A DNA stretch of 64,000 nucleotides from Acinetobacter lwoffii. GTDB lineage: Bacteria > Pseudomonadota > Gammaproteobacteria > Pseudomonadales > Moraxellaceae. The DNA is taken from the NCBI RefSeq assembly GCF_015602705.1, contig NZ_CP059081.1, positions 1,435,702-1,499,701 of the forward strand, read 5' to 3'. This document shows, piece after piece, positions 30,609 through 41,684 of the stretch. Positions within the stretch are counted from its first letter, which is position 1. Each line of letters begins with the position of its first letter. A program made the translations under genes and the position numbers. A model generated the notes under the pieces. It had not been told where the DNA came from, did not search any database, and saw nothing but the letters and a program-made list of their open reading frames with translations.

Positions 30609-31715
<1,107 letters not shown>

Positions 31716-32207
31716 TTAGAGGTGATAAATGTCGATAACCTGGTTGATGTAATCGTTTTTCAGTACCACATATTTGCTTAAAATCTGCGGTTTATCGCCT
31801 GAGAAATCAATTTCATAACGAGACATACCGAAGTAGCTGTAACTTGTTTTGTAACGGAAGCTCAAAGTATTCCAGTTAAAACGTACAGTCACTTTGTCGC
31901 CATCACGTTCAACAATTTCAATATTGCTAAGGTTATGGCAGGTACGTGTATCCGGCATGGTTGCAGATGAACGTTCAGTCTTGATCCGGAACACGCGATC
32001 TTCTAAACCTTGACGGTCTGGATAGTAAATCAACGAGATTTCAGACTGCGGATCTGTGGTCAGCTTGTCATCATCATCCCAAGCTGGCATCCAGAAAGAT
32101 GCAGTAGGAGCATAACAAGTTAACCAGTCATCCCATTGTTCATCATCTAAAAAGCGGGCTTCTTGATACAGGAACTGAGCAATATTTTCTAAAGTGATGT
32201 CGCTCAT
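31716..32207 (-). CDS. benB: Benzoate 1,2-dioxygenase beta subunit
   Basis: The 163-residue small subunit of the Rieske dioxygenase has a cystatin-like fold and a structural role. The start [33 protein letters not shown] is typical. Its start codon overlaps the benA stop by 4 bp (ATGA), indicating translational coupling and equal subunit supply. Confidence 0.95.
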   Translation of the reverse strand: MSDITLENIAQFLYQEARFLDDEQWDDWLTCYAPTASFWMPAWDDDDKLTTDPQSEISLIYYPDRQGLEDRVFRIKTERSSATMPDTRTCHNLSNIEIVERDGDKVTVRFNWNTLSFRYKTSYSYFGMSRYEIDFSGDKPQILSKYVVLKNDYINQVIDIYHL

Positions 32208-33592
32208 GCGTTTTCTCCTTCAGTTGATGCTGCAATTTCTTTCTCAGTCGCAATACCTTTTTTGATCAATTCTAACCAGTACTGGTGCTGAGACAGGTAT
32301 AGACCTTCATCTTCAGTTTTAATACCAGACAGTTTTGGTTTTAAACCGATTTCGTTGGCTGCATCGTCCGGGCCTTGGATCCAGTGTTTAGAACCGCGAC
32401 ACATATCGTTCCACTCAAGCGCGATACCGGCATAACCCGCCTGACAAGCACGGAATTCTTCCAGGTCATCCGGAGTTGCCATACCTGAAGCGTTAAAGAA
32501 GTCTTCGTACTGACGGATACGACGGGTACGCGCTTCTGGCTCTTCGCCTACAGGTGCGATACAGTAGATCGTCACTTCAGTCTTATCGACAGAAATCGGG
32601 CGTAGGACACGGATTTGTGAACCGAACTGATCCATGAAGTAAACGTTTGGATAGATACACAGGTTACGTGAACGTTCGATCATCCACTTCGCCATGGCTT
32701 CGCCATATTGCGCAGTGTATTCATCTTTCTTGGCAAAGTTAGGACGGTCTTCCGGGTTAGCCCATTGAGTCCAAAGCAGCATATGACCGTGTTCAAAGCC
32801 GTAAGAACCACCGCCTTGTTTGCCCCATGCGCCTGCGCTCATGGCACGGATGTTGTCACCCGCCTGTTTTTCTTTACGTTGCTGAGTGGTTGCAGCATAG
32901 TTCCAATGTACAGCAGACACGTGATAACCATCAGCACCGTTTTCAGCAGTCAACTTCCAGTTACCTTCATAGGTATAAGTCGAAGAACCACGTAAAACTT
33001 CCAGACCTTGTTCAGACTGATCCACGATCATGTCAATGATTTTGGTCGCTTCACCCAGGTATTCTTCCAGAGCAGGGACATCCGGATTCAAGCTGCCGAA
33101 CAGGAAACCTTTATAGCTTTCAAAACGCGCAACCTTTTTCAGGTCATGTGAACCGTCTTTGTTAAAGCAGTCTGAATAACCCGCTTCAGCCGGATCTTTA
33201 ACTTTTAATAACTTGCCGGAGTTATTGAACGTCCAGCCATGGAATGGGCAAGTATAAGTTGCTTTATTGCCTTTCTTGTTACGGCATAATTGTGCACCGC
33301 GATGCGAACAGGCATTGATCATTGCATTCAGTTCACCTTGACGGTTACGCGCAATGATGATCGGCTGACGACCCATATAGGTAGTATAGAAGTCGTTATT
33401 GTTTGGAATCTGGCTTTCATGTGCTAGATAAACCCAGTTGCCTTCAAAGATGTATTTCATCTCAAGGTCAAACAGGGCCTGGTCTGTAAATACTGAACGG
33501 TGTAGTTTAAATTCACCAGATTCATAATCATCAACCAGTAATTCGTCAATGCGGTCTAAATGGCTGGTGTTAATTACGGGAATACGAGGCAT
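32204..33592 (-). CDS. benA: Benzoate 1,2-dioxygenase alpha subunit
   Basis: The 462-residue catalytic subunit hydroxylates benzoate to the cis-diol. The Rieske cluster is bound by CSHRGAQLC...CPFHGW, and mononuclear Fe ligands include the two His in [15 protein letters not shown]. The start [19 protein letters not shown] follows an AGAAAGGAC site and gives the same length as the known enzyme; the frame extends 16 codons upstream without support. It follows catA by 71 bp. Confidence 0.96.
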   Translation of the reverse strand: MPRIPVINTSHLDRIDELLVDDYESGEFKLHRSVFTDQALFDLEMKYIFEGNWVYLAHESQIPNNNDFYTTYMGRQPIIIARNRQGELNAMINACSHRGAQLCRNKKGNKATYTCPFHGWTFNNSGKLLKVKDPAEAGYSDCFNKDGSHDLKKVARFESYKGFLFGSLNPDVPALEEYLGEATKIIDMIVDQSEQGLEVLRGSSTYTYEGNWKLTAENGADGYHVSAVHWNYAATTQQRKEKQAGDNIRAMSAGAWGKQGGGSYGFEHGHMLLWTQWANPEDRPNFAKKDEYTAQYGEAMAKWMIERSRNLCIYPNVYFMDQFGSQIRVLRPISVDKTEVTIYCIAPVGEEPEARTRRIRQYEDFFNASGMATPDDLEEFRACQAGYAGIALEWNDMCRGSKHWIQGPDDAANEIGLKPKLSGIKTEDEGLYLSQHQYWLELIKKGIATEKEIAASTEGENA

Positions 33593-33663
33593 GTCCTTTC
33601 TCCGACTTTCCAAGGGGGAAGTCAGCGGGATATATCTCAAGGCATATCCCGCTTCTTAATGTA

Positions 33664-34584
33664 TTAAGCGCTAGCGCGGCGACGATCAACTTCAGTAGAA
33701 GGTGCGTCTTGTTTCTCTTTCACGAGTTCAATATCAAATTGAATGTGTTTGAAAGGACCGTTTAGACTACGTTTTGCAATTTCAGCTTCATCAGTCACGT
33801 CAACCGCAGTTGCAACCAAGCCTTCACGAGTAGCGAATGCAAAGTCATCCCACAGGTATTGGTCGCCTTCAATATTGAATTGAGTAGTCAGCTTGCGGTA
33901 ACCCGGTGCAGATACGAAGTAATGTACGTGCGATGGACGGTTACCGTGACGGCCTAGTTTGTCCAGTACAAACTGAGTTGTACCTTCTGGAGGGCAGCCA
34001 TAACCCACTGGCATTGTAGTCAATGCAGTATATTGACCATCGGCAGCGGTAATGATGCTGCGACGCAAGTTAAAGTCAGACTGTGACTTGTCAAAGAATG
34101 AGTAGTTGCCCAGGCTGTTTGCATGCCAGATTTCAACTTTGGCACCTTCAACACGGTTGCCGTCAGTATCCGTCACTGTACCTTCAATGATTAAAGTCGG
34201 GATTTTGCCTTCTTCAGAACCATCATCCATACGCGCAAAGCTTACAGTTTCAGGTGCGCCAGCGACATAAAGTGGACCTTCAATCGTACGTGGCGTACCG
34301 CCAGTAATGCCTGCTTTAGCATCCGCTTCATCAGCACGTAAGTCTAGGTAATGCTCCAGACCCAAACCTGCAGCCAATAAACCTAATTCGTTCGCTTGAC
34401 CGGCATCAGTAAAGTATTCCAGACCTTTCCACAGTTCTGACTGAGAAATATCAAGATCTTCGATAGCCTGGAAAAGGTCGCCCAATAAACGCACAACAAC
34501 TTGTTGTACACGTTCATCTACAGGACCTGTCGCTGTATCAACGTTCATTTGCTTAACTAATGCATCAATTTCTTGGCGATTCAT
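33664..34584 (-). CDS. catA: Catechol 1,2-dioxygenase (intradiol)
   Basis: The 306-residue non-heme Fe(III) enzyme cleaves catechol to cis,cis-muconate. The N-terminal helical dimerisation domain is followed by the catalytic beta barrel with Tyr ligands (LGNYSFFD and MPVGYG) and His ligands (GRHGNRPSHVHYFVSAPGYRKLTTQFN). An AGGAG site precedes the ATG. It sits between catC (154 bp upstream) and benA, physically joining the cat and ben genes. Confidence 0.95.
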   Translation of the reverse strand: MNRQEIDALVKQMNVDTATGPVDERVQQVVVRLLGDLFQAIEDLDISQSELWKGLEYFTDAGQANELGLLAAGLGLEHYLDLRADEADAKAGITGGTPRTIEGPLYVAGAPETVSFARMDDGSEEGKIPTLIIEGTVTDTDGNRVEGAKVEIWHANSLGNYSFFDKSQSDFNLRRSIITAADGQYTALTTMPVGYGCPPEGTTQFVLDKLGRHGNRPSHVHYFVSAPGYRKLTTQFNIEGDQYLWDDFAFATREGLVATAVDVTDEAEIAKRSLNGPFKHIQFDIELVKEKQDAPSTEVDRRRASA

Positions 34585-34738
34585 ACTATTGCTCCTAAAG
34601 TATGTCTTTCATCTTTTAGTGGCGCACTTTTTTAGCTTTCATTGGCTGGCTAAATCTGGCTGGCCACAATCCTTGTTGAGGTACCCTCTGTTTTCGATTC
34701 GGAAGGGGAATCCGGTGACTCCCAATCCGCTCATTTAA

Positions 34739-35029
34739 TCAACTGTCGTCATCTCGAACTGAAGATGGGTGACGGTTTAATGCCATTACTTCAATATTCA
34801 TATAAGGATAGAGAGGCAAGCCTTGTAGCAGGTTGTGCAACTCTTCATTGCTTTCAACATCAAAAATACTGATATTTGAGTACTGGCCCGTGATGCGCCA
34901 GATATGACGCCATTTGCCTTGACGCTGCAATTCCTGTGAATAAGCCTTTTCAACAGCCTTAATTTCGTTTGCCTGTTCAACTGGCAGATCACGTGGAATG
35001 TTTACATCCATACGTACGTGGAAAAGCAT
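34739..35029 (-). CDS. catC: Muconolactone delta-isomerase
   Basis: The 96-residue decameric enzyme converts muconolactone to beta-ketoadipate enol-lactone. The family start MLFHVRMDVNIPRDLP and the segment RHIWRITGQYSNISIFDVESNEELHNLLQGLPLYPYM are clear. An AGGAG site lies upstream. It begins 13 bp after the catB stop. Confidence 0.95.
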   Translation of the reverse strand: MLFHVRMDVNIPRDLPVEQANEIKAVEKAYSQELQRQGKWRHIWRITGQYSNISIFDVESNEELHNLLQGLPLYPYMNIEVMALNRHPSSVRDDDS

Positions 35030-35042
35030 GGGTTTCTCCTAA

Positions 35043-36152
35043 TTACTGACGACGCAAGTTGTCAATCTTGTTTTCATCCAACTCAATCCCCAGACCTGGT
35101 CCTTTCGGAATCTCAAGTTCAAAGTTTTGATAGTTGAGTGGGGTTTTCAAAATATCTTCAGTCAGCAGTAGAGGACCAAACAGCTCGGTACCGAACGCCA
35201 GACTTTCAAAAGTAGAGAACACATGTGCCGAAGCAATTGTGCCCACCGGGCCTTCCAGCATGGTGCCGCCATACAGGTCAATACCTGCAAGTTTGGCAAT
35301 CTTGCCTACTTCACAGCCTTCAATCAGGCCACCTGACTGGGCAACTTTGACCGCAAACACAGAAGAACCGTTTTGTTTGGCAATCTCATACGCTGAGTGC
35401 GGGCCCATTAACGATTCGTCTGCCATGATGGCAACATCAAAACGTCGGGTCAGACGGCGCATGGCATCCAGGTTATCAATTGCACATGGCTGTTCAATCA
35501 GATCAACACCGCCATCTTGCAATAACTGAATGCCTTTAATCGCTTCCAGTTCTGACCAGGCACGGTTCACATCCACACGGATCGAAACGTCTTTGCCTAA
35601 GGCTTTCTTAATTGCCAGAACATGTTCGACATCTTCTTCTACCGGACGCGAACCGATTTTGAGTTTGAAAATGTTGTGACGTTTTGCCGCAACCATTTTC
35701 TCTGCTTCTGCAATATCTTTTTCGGTATTGCCAGAAGCCAATACCCAAAGAACTGGAATACTGTCACGTAAGCGGCCACCGAGGACTTCGCTTAATGGCA
35801 AACCTAAACGTTGTGCCTGAATGTCTAAAAGTGCAGTCTGAATCGCACATTTAGCAAAACGGTTACCATTAATATTCTTTTTGATTGCTTGTAATGTCTG
35901 TGCAACATTTAAACCGGATAATGTTTTTAAAAGAGGCGCAAAATAAGTTTCAATATTAACTTTTACGCTTTCCGGGCTTTCATCACCATAACCTAAGCCA
36001 CCGATAGTTGTTGCTTCACCCCAACCGATGTAACCATCTTCATTGGTGATTTTGACCAATACCAGGGTCTGGGTTTGCATCGTCGCCACTGCCATCTTGT
36101 GAGGGCGAATGGTTGGGATTTCTACCAGCAAGGTTTCAACTGACTTATACAT
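35043..36152 (-). CDS. catB: Muconate cycloisomerase
   Basis: The 369-residue enolase-superfamily enzyme converts cis,cis-muconate to muconolactone. The catalytic Lys is in FKLKIGSR, metal ligands in RVDVNRAW, DLIEQPC and IMADESLMG, and the second Lys in VKVAQSGG. It is the first gene of the minus-strand cluster, and BenM/CatM-type sites lie directly upstream. Its own ribosome-binding site is weak. Confidence 0.95.
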   Translation of the reverse strand: MYKSVETLLVEIPTIRPHKMAVATMQTQTLVLVKITNEDGYIGWGEATTIGGLGYGDESPESVKVNIETYFAPLLKTLSGLNVAQTLQAIKKNINGNRFAKCAIQTALLDIQAQRLGLPLSEVLGGRLRDSIPVLWVLASGNTEKDIAEAEKMVAAKRHNIFKLKIGSRPVEEDVEHVLAIKKALGKDVSIRVDVNRAWSELEAIKGIQLLQDGGVDLIEQPCAIDNLDAMRRLTRRFDVAIMADESLMGPHSAYEIAKQNGSSVFAVKVAQSGGLIEGCEVGKIAKLAGIDLYGGTMLEGPVGTIASAHVFSTFESLAFGTELFGPLLLTEDILKTPLNYQNFELEIPKGPGLGIELDENKIDNLRRQ

Positions 36153-36192
36153 AATACGGGTTCACATTCTTGCTTTAATGCTTTGACTTGAT

Positions 36193-36207
36193 ATACCTTA
36201 AAAGAAT
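36193..36207 (-). promoter_or_regulatory. BenM/CatM-type site 3 (ATTC-N7-GTAT) at the catB promoter
   Basis: Read on the minus strand this is ATTC-N7-GTAT, the form I recall for the promoter-overlapping site 3 in Acinetobacter baylyi benA. Its centre is 52 bp from site 1. It would overlap the catB -10 region, where binding without inducer represses. Confidence 0.7.
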
Positions 36208-36244
36208 AATGTTGATTGGTCTAAGATCGATTTAGCATTTTTTT

Positions 36245-36259
36245 ATACTTTAAAGGTAT
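36245..36259. promoter_or_regulatory. BenM/CatM-type site 1 (ATAC-N7-GTAT)
   Basis: A perfect LysR recognition dyad ATAC-TTTAAAG-GTAT lies 8 bp upstream of the regulator start and about 93 bp from catB. It is the high-affinity site, expected to autoregulate the regulator and activate the divergent catB operon. Confidence 0.8.
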
Positions 36260-36267
36260 TCAGAGAC

Positions 36268-37179
36268 ATGGAACTCAGACATTTGCGTTACTTCGTTGCC
36301 GTCGTCGAAGAACAAAGTTTTACCAAAGCGGCAGAAAAACTGTTTATTGCTCAACCACCTTTGAGCCGACAGATCCAAAATCTAGAGCAAGAGCTCGATA
36401 TTCAGCTATTTGAGCGTGGTAGCCGCCCGCTAAAAACCACTGAAGCCGGTCAATTTTTCTATCAGCATGCTGTTAAACTTTTGTCTAATGCTGAAGAAAT
36501 AAAATCGATGACCAAGCGGATTGGCATCGCGGATCGCACTATTAGCATTGGTTTTGTCGGATCTTTATTATTCGGTTTACTATCGCGTATTGTGTTTCTA
36601 TTTAAGCAGCAGCATCCTTATCTCAAAATCGAGATGATGGAAATGAATACCTATGAACAGATTCAGGCGCTGAAAGAAGGAAGAATTGATGTCGGTTTCG
36701 GCCGTTTAAGAATTTCGGATCCTGCGATAAAACGCGTGTTATTGCGTGAAGAACGCCTAGTGGTGGCAGCTCATTCAAGTCATGTACTGGGTCATCGTGA
36801 AAATATACATTTATCTGAACTGGTCGATCAGCATCTGTTCTTATATCCGAATACTGGAAAGGCAAATTTCTCTACCCAGGTTCGTGGCATATTTTCTGAG
36901 TATGGTCTTGAACCGAAAAATATCCGGATTGTCCGTGAGTTACAGCTGGCACTGGGCTTTGTCGCTGCCGGAGAAGGCGTCTGCATCGTACCGGAAAGCG
37001 CACAAAACATTAAATTAGCCCATCTCAACTTTGTACCTCTAGCAGATGCTTTTGCAGTGAGTCCTGTCTTTATGGCGATGCGCAATATGGATGAAAGCGA
37101 ATACATTCGTTACCTGTTTGATGCTGTGTATCAAGTCTATGATCTTGAAGCGCTAAAATACGATCGATCGGTATTTTAA
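36268..37179 (+). CDS. benM: LysR-type regulator of benzoate/catechol genes, BenM-like
   Basis: The 303-residue protein starts MELRHLRYFVAVVEEQSFTKAAEKL, with an N-terminal winged HTH and a C-terminal effector domain (IGFVGSLLFGLL). It is closer to BenM than CatM: residue 160 is Arg (LLREERL), and Y291 aligns with BenM Tyr293; as I recall, both line the secondary benzoate pocket and CatM has His at 160. It is therefore likely to respond to cis,cis-muconate and benzoate together. It is divergent from catB and apparently serves the whole cluster. Confidence 0.88.
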   Translation: MELRHLRYFVAVVEEQSFTKAAEKLFIAQPPLSRQIQNLEQELDIQLFERGSRPLKTTEAGQFFYQHAVKLLSNAEEIKSMTKRIGIADRTISIGFVGSLLFGLLSRIVFLFKQQHPYLKIEMMEMNTYEQIQALKEGRIDVGFGRLRISDPAIKRVLLREERLVVAAHSSHVLGHRENIHLSELVDQHLFLYPNTGKANFSTQVRGIFSEYGLEPKNIRIVRELQLALGFVAAGEGVCIVPESAQNIKLAHLNFVPLADAFAVSPVFMAMRNMDESEYIRYLFDAVYQVYDLEALKYDRSVF

Positions 37180-37409
37180 TCGCTAAAAATCGTGTGAATG
37201 ATATAGCACCAAAAACCGATGAGGACGTGATAAAAACAACCTGTTTTAGAAAACATAATGATTGAGTAATATATTTATTAATTAATTGAATATTTTAATT
37301 TGACCCAGACCTTATAGGTATAAAGCCATGCCTATTCAGTTTTAGACATTTTTTCCTATTTTCTGCATTGTGAGCAGCATAAGTTGAACTTCACAATCTG
37401 GAGGTGGAG

Positions 37410-38783
37410 ATGTCTACAAATAAAGTGAATATAAATACGCTGATTGACGAGGCAAAGTTTACGCCCTTTCATTGGGGAGTATTGATCTGGTGTTTGCTGA
37501 TCATTATTTTTGACGGTTATGACCTGGTGATCTATGGGGTGGCGTTGCCGCTGCTGATGCAAGAATGGTCGCTAAGTGCGGTGCAAGCGGGAATGCTGGC
37601 CAGTACTGCCTTATTCGGGATGATGTTTGGTGCCATGAGTTTCGGCACTTTGTCCGATAAACTCGGCCGTAAAAAGACCATCATGATCTGTGTGGCTATT
37701 TTTAGTGGGTTTACCTTTATCGGTGCCTTTGCCACATCACCAGTCGAATTCGGGATTTTACGTTTCCTGGCTGGTCTTGGAATTGGCGGTGTCATGCCTA
37801 ACGTCGTGGCATTGATGACCGAATATGCCCCTAAACGCATCCGCAGCACGCTGGTTGCCCTGATGTTTAGTGGTTATGCCATTGGCGGGATGACTTCTGC
37901 GCTACTCGGTGCATGGTTGGTACCTCAATTTGGCTGGAAAATCATGTTCCTGCTTGCCGGTATTCCATTGCTCATCTTGCCGATTCTATGGAAATATTTA
38001 CCAGAATCCCTGATGTACCTGACCAACAAGCAACAGACGGCTCAAGCACATACTATTATTCAGAAAATTTCTCCGACACAGGTCATTACCAGTGACACCC
38101 AGTTTGTACTGAATGAAGTGCAAAAAGGGGATGAAGCACCATTAAAAGCACTGTTTCAACAAGGCCGTAGCTTCAGTACCTTTATGTTCTGGCTGGCATT
38201 CTTTATGTGCCTGTTAATGGTCTATGCACTGGGTAGCTGGTTGCCAAAACTCATGATTCAGGCAGGTTACTCGCTGGGTGCAAGTATGATCTTCCTGTTC
38301 GCGCTGAATATTGGTGGAATGGTGGGTGCCATTGGTGGTGGGTATCTCGCAGATAAATTCCATATCAAAAAAGTGCTGACTATCATGTTCTTATGCGGTG
38401 CCATTGCATTGATTCTGCTTGGCTTTAACAGTCCGCAATTCGTGCTGTATACCTTGATTGCTGTGGCAGGTGCTGCAACGATTGGCTCACAAATTCTGCT
38501 CTATACCTTCGTGGCGCAGTATTATCCATCGACGGTACGTTCTACCGGTATGGGTTGGGCATCAGGTATTGGACGTATTGGTGCGATTGTTGGGCCGGTA
38601 CTCACTGGTGCTTTATTAACCATGAATTTACCGCATCAAATGAACTTCTTTGCAATTGCGATTCCTGGCGTAATCGCTGCGCTGGCAATTTTCCTGGTGA
38701 ACTTAAAAACTTCCGTAGATGGCCAAGCCCTTGCAACACCTGATGTGAAGCCGAATCCATTGGCAAAAGAAGCGACACATTAA
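37410..38783 (+). CDS. benK: Aromatic acid:H+ symporter (benzoate MFS transporter)
   Basis: The 457-residue MFS protein has twelve membrane helices. It carries the aromatic acid symporter signature IIFDGYDLVIYG in helix 1 and the MFS motif GTLSDKLGRKKT. It imports benzoate. The ATG of MSTNKVN lies behind GGAGGTGGAG; a GTG two codons earlier overlaps this site and is less likely. It lies about 230 bp downstream of the regulator on the same strand, with an outer-membrane porin gene next. Confidence 0.88.
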   Translation: MSTNKVNINTLIDEAKFTPFHWGVLIWCLLIIIFDGYDLVIYGVALPLLMQEWSLSAVQAGMLASTALFGMMFGAMSFGTLSDKLGRKKTIMICVAIFSGFTFIGAFATSPVEFGILRFLAGLGIGGVMPNVVALMTEYAPKRIRSTLVALMFSGYAIGGMTSALLGAWLVPQFGWKIMFLLAGIPLLILPILWKYLPESLMYLTNKQQTAQAHTIIQKISPTQVITSDTQFVLNEVQKGDEAPLKALFQQGRSFSTFMFWLAFFMCLLMVYALGSWLPKLMIQAGYSLGASMIFLFALNIGGMVGAIGGGYLADKFHIKKVLTIMFLCGAIALILLGFNSPQFVLYTLIAVAGAATIGSQILLYTFVAQYYPSTVRSTGMGWASGIGRIGAIVGPVLTGALLTMNLPHQMNFFAIAIPGVIAALAIFLVNLKTSVDGQALATPDVKPNPLAKEATH

Positions 38784-38891
38784 GTTAGATTTCAATCAAT
38801 AAAGATAATATTCCCAATGATATAGATCGCCATCGTAACGGGTGGTGATCTGTTGCTAGAATCGAAACGCATAATAAAAAGCGAGTTTAGG

Positions 38892-40214
38892 ATGAACACG
38901 ACACAATTATTTAATCAACCAACAATCACATTCAAACGCACAGTTCTGATGAGCATGATGGCAATGAGTTTAGGGGGCATCAGCTTATCGACTCAAGCAC
39001 AAACCTCCACTCAGTCGAATCAGCAGGAAATTGAACAACTGCGCCAGGAAGTTCAGGCCTTACGCGCACTGGTTGAACAACAGCAAAGACAGACGGCTGT
39101 GGTCACTGCACATGTTGCAGCAACACCCGCTCCAGCAAGCAAACCTGTCATGAAAATTGCCAGTGGTGCCGAATTTAATCTTTACGGAAATGTCCGAGCC
39201 GATGCCTCTTATCAGGTAGAGGGAACCAGTCGAGATTTGCCATACAACCATATTAATGCTGTGGCATTAGAAGGAAATAATGAAAATAGTGATCGTTTAA
39301 GATCAACACTTTCTGCTACCCGCTTAGGAATGGACTTCAAAGCACCTGTCGGCGCTGGGGACAAAGCCCTGAGTGGTAAAGTTGAAGTAGACTTTCTGGG
39401 CGGTGCAAGCTTTGATAATTTACGTATCCGCCATGCTTATATCAGCTATGCCAACTGGTTAATTGGTCAAACCTGGTCAAACTTTGCGGTACCAGATTAT
39501 ATTCCAGAAACTGTAGATGCACTGGTTTATGCTGGCGGTTCAATTAAACGGACTCCACAAGTTCGTCATACCAGCACCTTCAGCCCGGCTACCAATCTGG
39601 TACTGGCGGTAGAAGATCCAAAAGATGGTTCTATTAAGCAGCGTCTACCTGCTTTAACAGCACGGTTAAATCATAAATTTGCTGATAATCTTACCGTTAG
39701 TGCGCGTGCCATGGGCCAGGAAAAACGTATCAATGAAGATGAAGAAATGGCGTGGGGTGTGGGTCTGGGAACAAAATATGAAGTTGTACCGGGTACCACT
39801 TTAAAAGCGGATTATTATCATGTTAAAGGCGATAGCAGCTTTGTTTCTTTTGCCAATACAGGTGTTGTTGCAGCAGGTGGAAATCTTTACCAAAGTGAAT
39901 TTGACTCGATTACAGTAGGTATTACCCAGCAGTTTAATGACAAATTGCGCGGTACATTAGGTTATGGTTATATGAATTTTGACCAAGATAATGGCTATCT
40001 TACTGCCGTGAATACAAGTACAGTTAACAAAGATCTGTGGCAGGCTTGGGCAAACGTTTTCTATAGCCCAACCAAACCTTTAAGTTTCGGTCTGGAATAT
40101 ATTTATGGTGAACGCGAAGCATATGGGCCTGCATTAAATATTGATGGTGACGTAATTAGTGGTCGTACAGGTGAAGACAACCGAATCAATGCGGTTGCGA
40201 TTTACAACTTCTAA
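38892..40214 (+). CDS. DcaP-like trimeric outer-membrane porin
   Basis: The 440-residue protein has a signal peptide (KRTVLMSMMAMSLGGISLSTQAQ), then a short coiled coil (QEIEQLRQEVQALRALVEQQQRQ) and an A/P-rich linker, then a beta-barrel rich in alternating residues ending in aromatic ...VAIYNF. The start MNTTQLF is preferred to an upstream in-frame codon because the signal peptide then sits near the N-terminus. This is the DcaP-type architecture that admits carboxylates. Adjacent to benK, it probably serves benzoate uptake and corresponds to benP of Acinetobacter. Confidence 0.8.
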   Translation: MNTTQLFNQPTITFKRTVLMSMMAMSLGGISLSTQAQTSTQSNQQEIEQLRQEVQALRALVEQQQRQTAVVTAHVAATPAPASKPVMKIASGAEFNLYGNVRADASYQVEGTSRDLPYNHINAVALEGNNENSDRLRSTLSATRLGMDFKAPVGAGDKALSGKVEVDFLGGASFDNLRIRHAYISYANWLIGQTWSNFAVPDYIPETVDALVYAGGSIKRTPQVRHTSTFSPATNLVLAVEDPKDGSIKQRLPALTARLNHKFADNLTVSARAMGQEKRINEDEEMAWGVGLGTKYEVVPGTTLKADYYHVKGDSSFVSFANTGVVAAGGNLYQSEFDSITVGITQQFNDKLRGTLGYGYMNFDQDNGYLTAVNTSTVNKDLWQAWANVFYSPTKPLSFGLEYIYGEREAYGPALNIDGDVISGRTGEDNRINAVAIYNF

Positions 40215-40250
40215 GACTTCTTTCAATGAGAGAGTCTGATCTGTAACAGA

Positions 40251-40277
40251 AGCGTGGATGAATTAATCCGCGCTTTT
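40251..40277 (+). terminator. Terminator after the porin gene
   Basis: The 9-bp stem AGCGTGGAT/ATCCGCGCT (one G-T pair) is followed by TTTT. It overlaps the 3' end of the converging MocR gene. Confidence 0.6.
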
Positions 40278-41684
40278 GCTATTTTGAAGAATGGTTTCTG
40301 TCAGCAGATTGACTGCATTTTCAATATTGGCTGTCCATTCAAACGAACAATTCAGCCGAATATAATGTTGGCTGGTAGGCTCAGGCTTAAACAGCAGTGC
40401 AGGGGCAACTGAAATATGTTGTTGAAGCAATTGTTCATAGAGCTGCTGGGCATCAACTTCTTTAGGAAACTCAATCCAAAGAAAATAACCGCTGGAATAA
40501 TAGTAAATTTCACAGATGCTTCCCAAACTTGCTTTGAGTTCCTGATAAAATTTCTTTTTATATTTTTCCAGATGCTGCCTTAAATGCCGCAAATGTTTTT
40601 CATAATGATGATGTGAAATAAATTCGACCAGCGCATTTTGAAGTAAGGGACTGACTGTTAAAGTGCTCATGAGCTGTAAGTGCTGAATGGCATCGGAAAA
40701 TGGGCCGGCATACACCCAACCGACGCGTGCACCCATCCCCAGCGTTTTCGAAAATGAGGCGCAGTGCAAAACCATCTGATGCCGATCAAAATATTTAACG
40801 GGTAGCGGTTTGGATGAACCATAATTTAATTCCTGATAAACATCATCTTCGATTAAATACACCTGATATTCATACAAGAGTTCCGCAATTCTTTGTTTGA
40901 TTTCAGAACTGACGGTAAAGCCAATCGGATTATGGGCATTCAGCATCAGCCAGCACACCTTGATCGGATACTGTTTTAAAGCCTGTTCAAATGATTCCAG
41001 ATCAAAGCCAAACTGTGGATGTTCCGGAATCGTAATCACCTGTAATCCCAGACGCTCGGCTGCCTGCCAGGCACCATAAAATATGGTTTGCTGTAGCAGA
41101 ATAAAATCACCGGGTTGGGTTAAGGCCTGTAAAGACAGATTCAATGCTTCTAGTGCGCCAGATGTAATGACAATGTCATCCAGATTGCATTTAATCCCTT
41201 GTAATTGATAACGATTGGCAATCAGTTGCCTCAAGTCCTGATTCCCGGGCGGCATGTGATTCTGATTGTTATAACTGCTTTTTCTTTTGGCCTGCTGCGC
41301 CAGAATCTGCATAAATTTGGCGTTATATAACAGCTCTGCATTGGGAAAGGCAGAACCAAAAGGCACAATTTCGGCTGACTGAGTCGATTTTAAATAATTA
41401 AATACCACCGAGTTGATTTGAATTTTAGGATTTAAACCAATCTGTACGAACTGTTTGCTATTGAGCAGTGCTTGAGTGTGTTCTGCAACGTAATAGCCCG
41501 ATTTGTCTTTGGCATAGACTAGACCTTGTGCTTCAAGTTCCTGATAAGCATTGAGTACCGTCATCAGGCTATAACCAGATAATTGGGTCTGTTCGCGAAG
41601 TGAAGGCAATTTTTCATGTGCCTTCCATACGCCATTTTCAATCATCTGACGGATATTCTGTGCCAGTTTTTCAGACTTATACAT
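40263..41684 (-). CDS. MocR-family regulator (GntR HTH fused to aminotransferase fold)
   Basis: The 473-residue protein has an N-terminal GntR winged helix (KLPSLREQTQLSGYSLMTVLNAYQELEAQGLVYAKDKSGYYV) fused to a class I aminotransferase domain (ITSGALEALNLSLQALTQPGD, LIEDDVYQEL, PLP lysine in CASFSKTLGMGARVGW). Such proteins use PLP or an amine as effector. It is divergent from the acyl-CoA ligase gene; the target is unknown. Confidence 0.88.
   Translation of the reverse strand: MYKSEKLAQNIRQMIENGVWKAHEKLPSLREQTQLSGYSLMTVLNAYQELEAQGLVYAKDKSGYYVAEHTQALLNSKQFVQIGLNPKIQINSVVFNYLKSTQSAEIVPFGSAFPNAELLYNAKFMQILAQQAKRKSSYNNQNHMPPGNQDLRQLIANRYQLQGIKCNLDDIVITSGALEALNLSLQALTQPGDFILLQQTIFYGAWQAAERLGLQVITIPEHPQFGFDLESFEQALKQYPIKVCWLMLNAHNPIGFTVSSEIKQRIAELLYEYQVYLIEDDVYQELNYGSSKPLPVKYFDRHQMVLHCASFSKTLGMGARVGWVYAGPFSDAIQHLQLMSTLTVSPLLQNALVEFISHHHYEKHLRHLRQHLEKYKKKFYQELKASLGSICEIYYYSSGYFLWIEFPKEVDAQQLYEQLLQQHISVAPALLFKPEPTSQHYIRLNCSFEWTANIENAVNLLTETILQNSKSAD

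Noticed and set aside
34585..34738. Terminator separating catC and catA
   Set aside because: The small palindrome GAGGTACCCTC and other short dyads there have no T-run on the minus strand, so termination is not supported.
36224..36238. BenM/CatM site 2 (ATAC-N7-GTTT)
   Set aside because: The sequence at the expected offset reads ATGC-N7-ATCT on the minus strand, too poor a match to call.
37180..37409. BenM-type operator upstream of benK
   Set aside because: No ATAC-N7-GTAT or close variant is present; only an unrelated ATAGG...CCTAT inverted repeat is seen.
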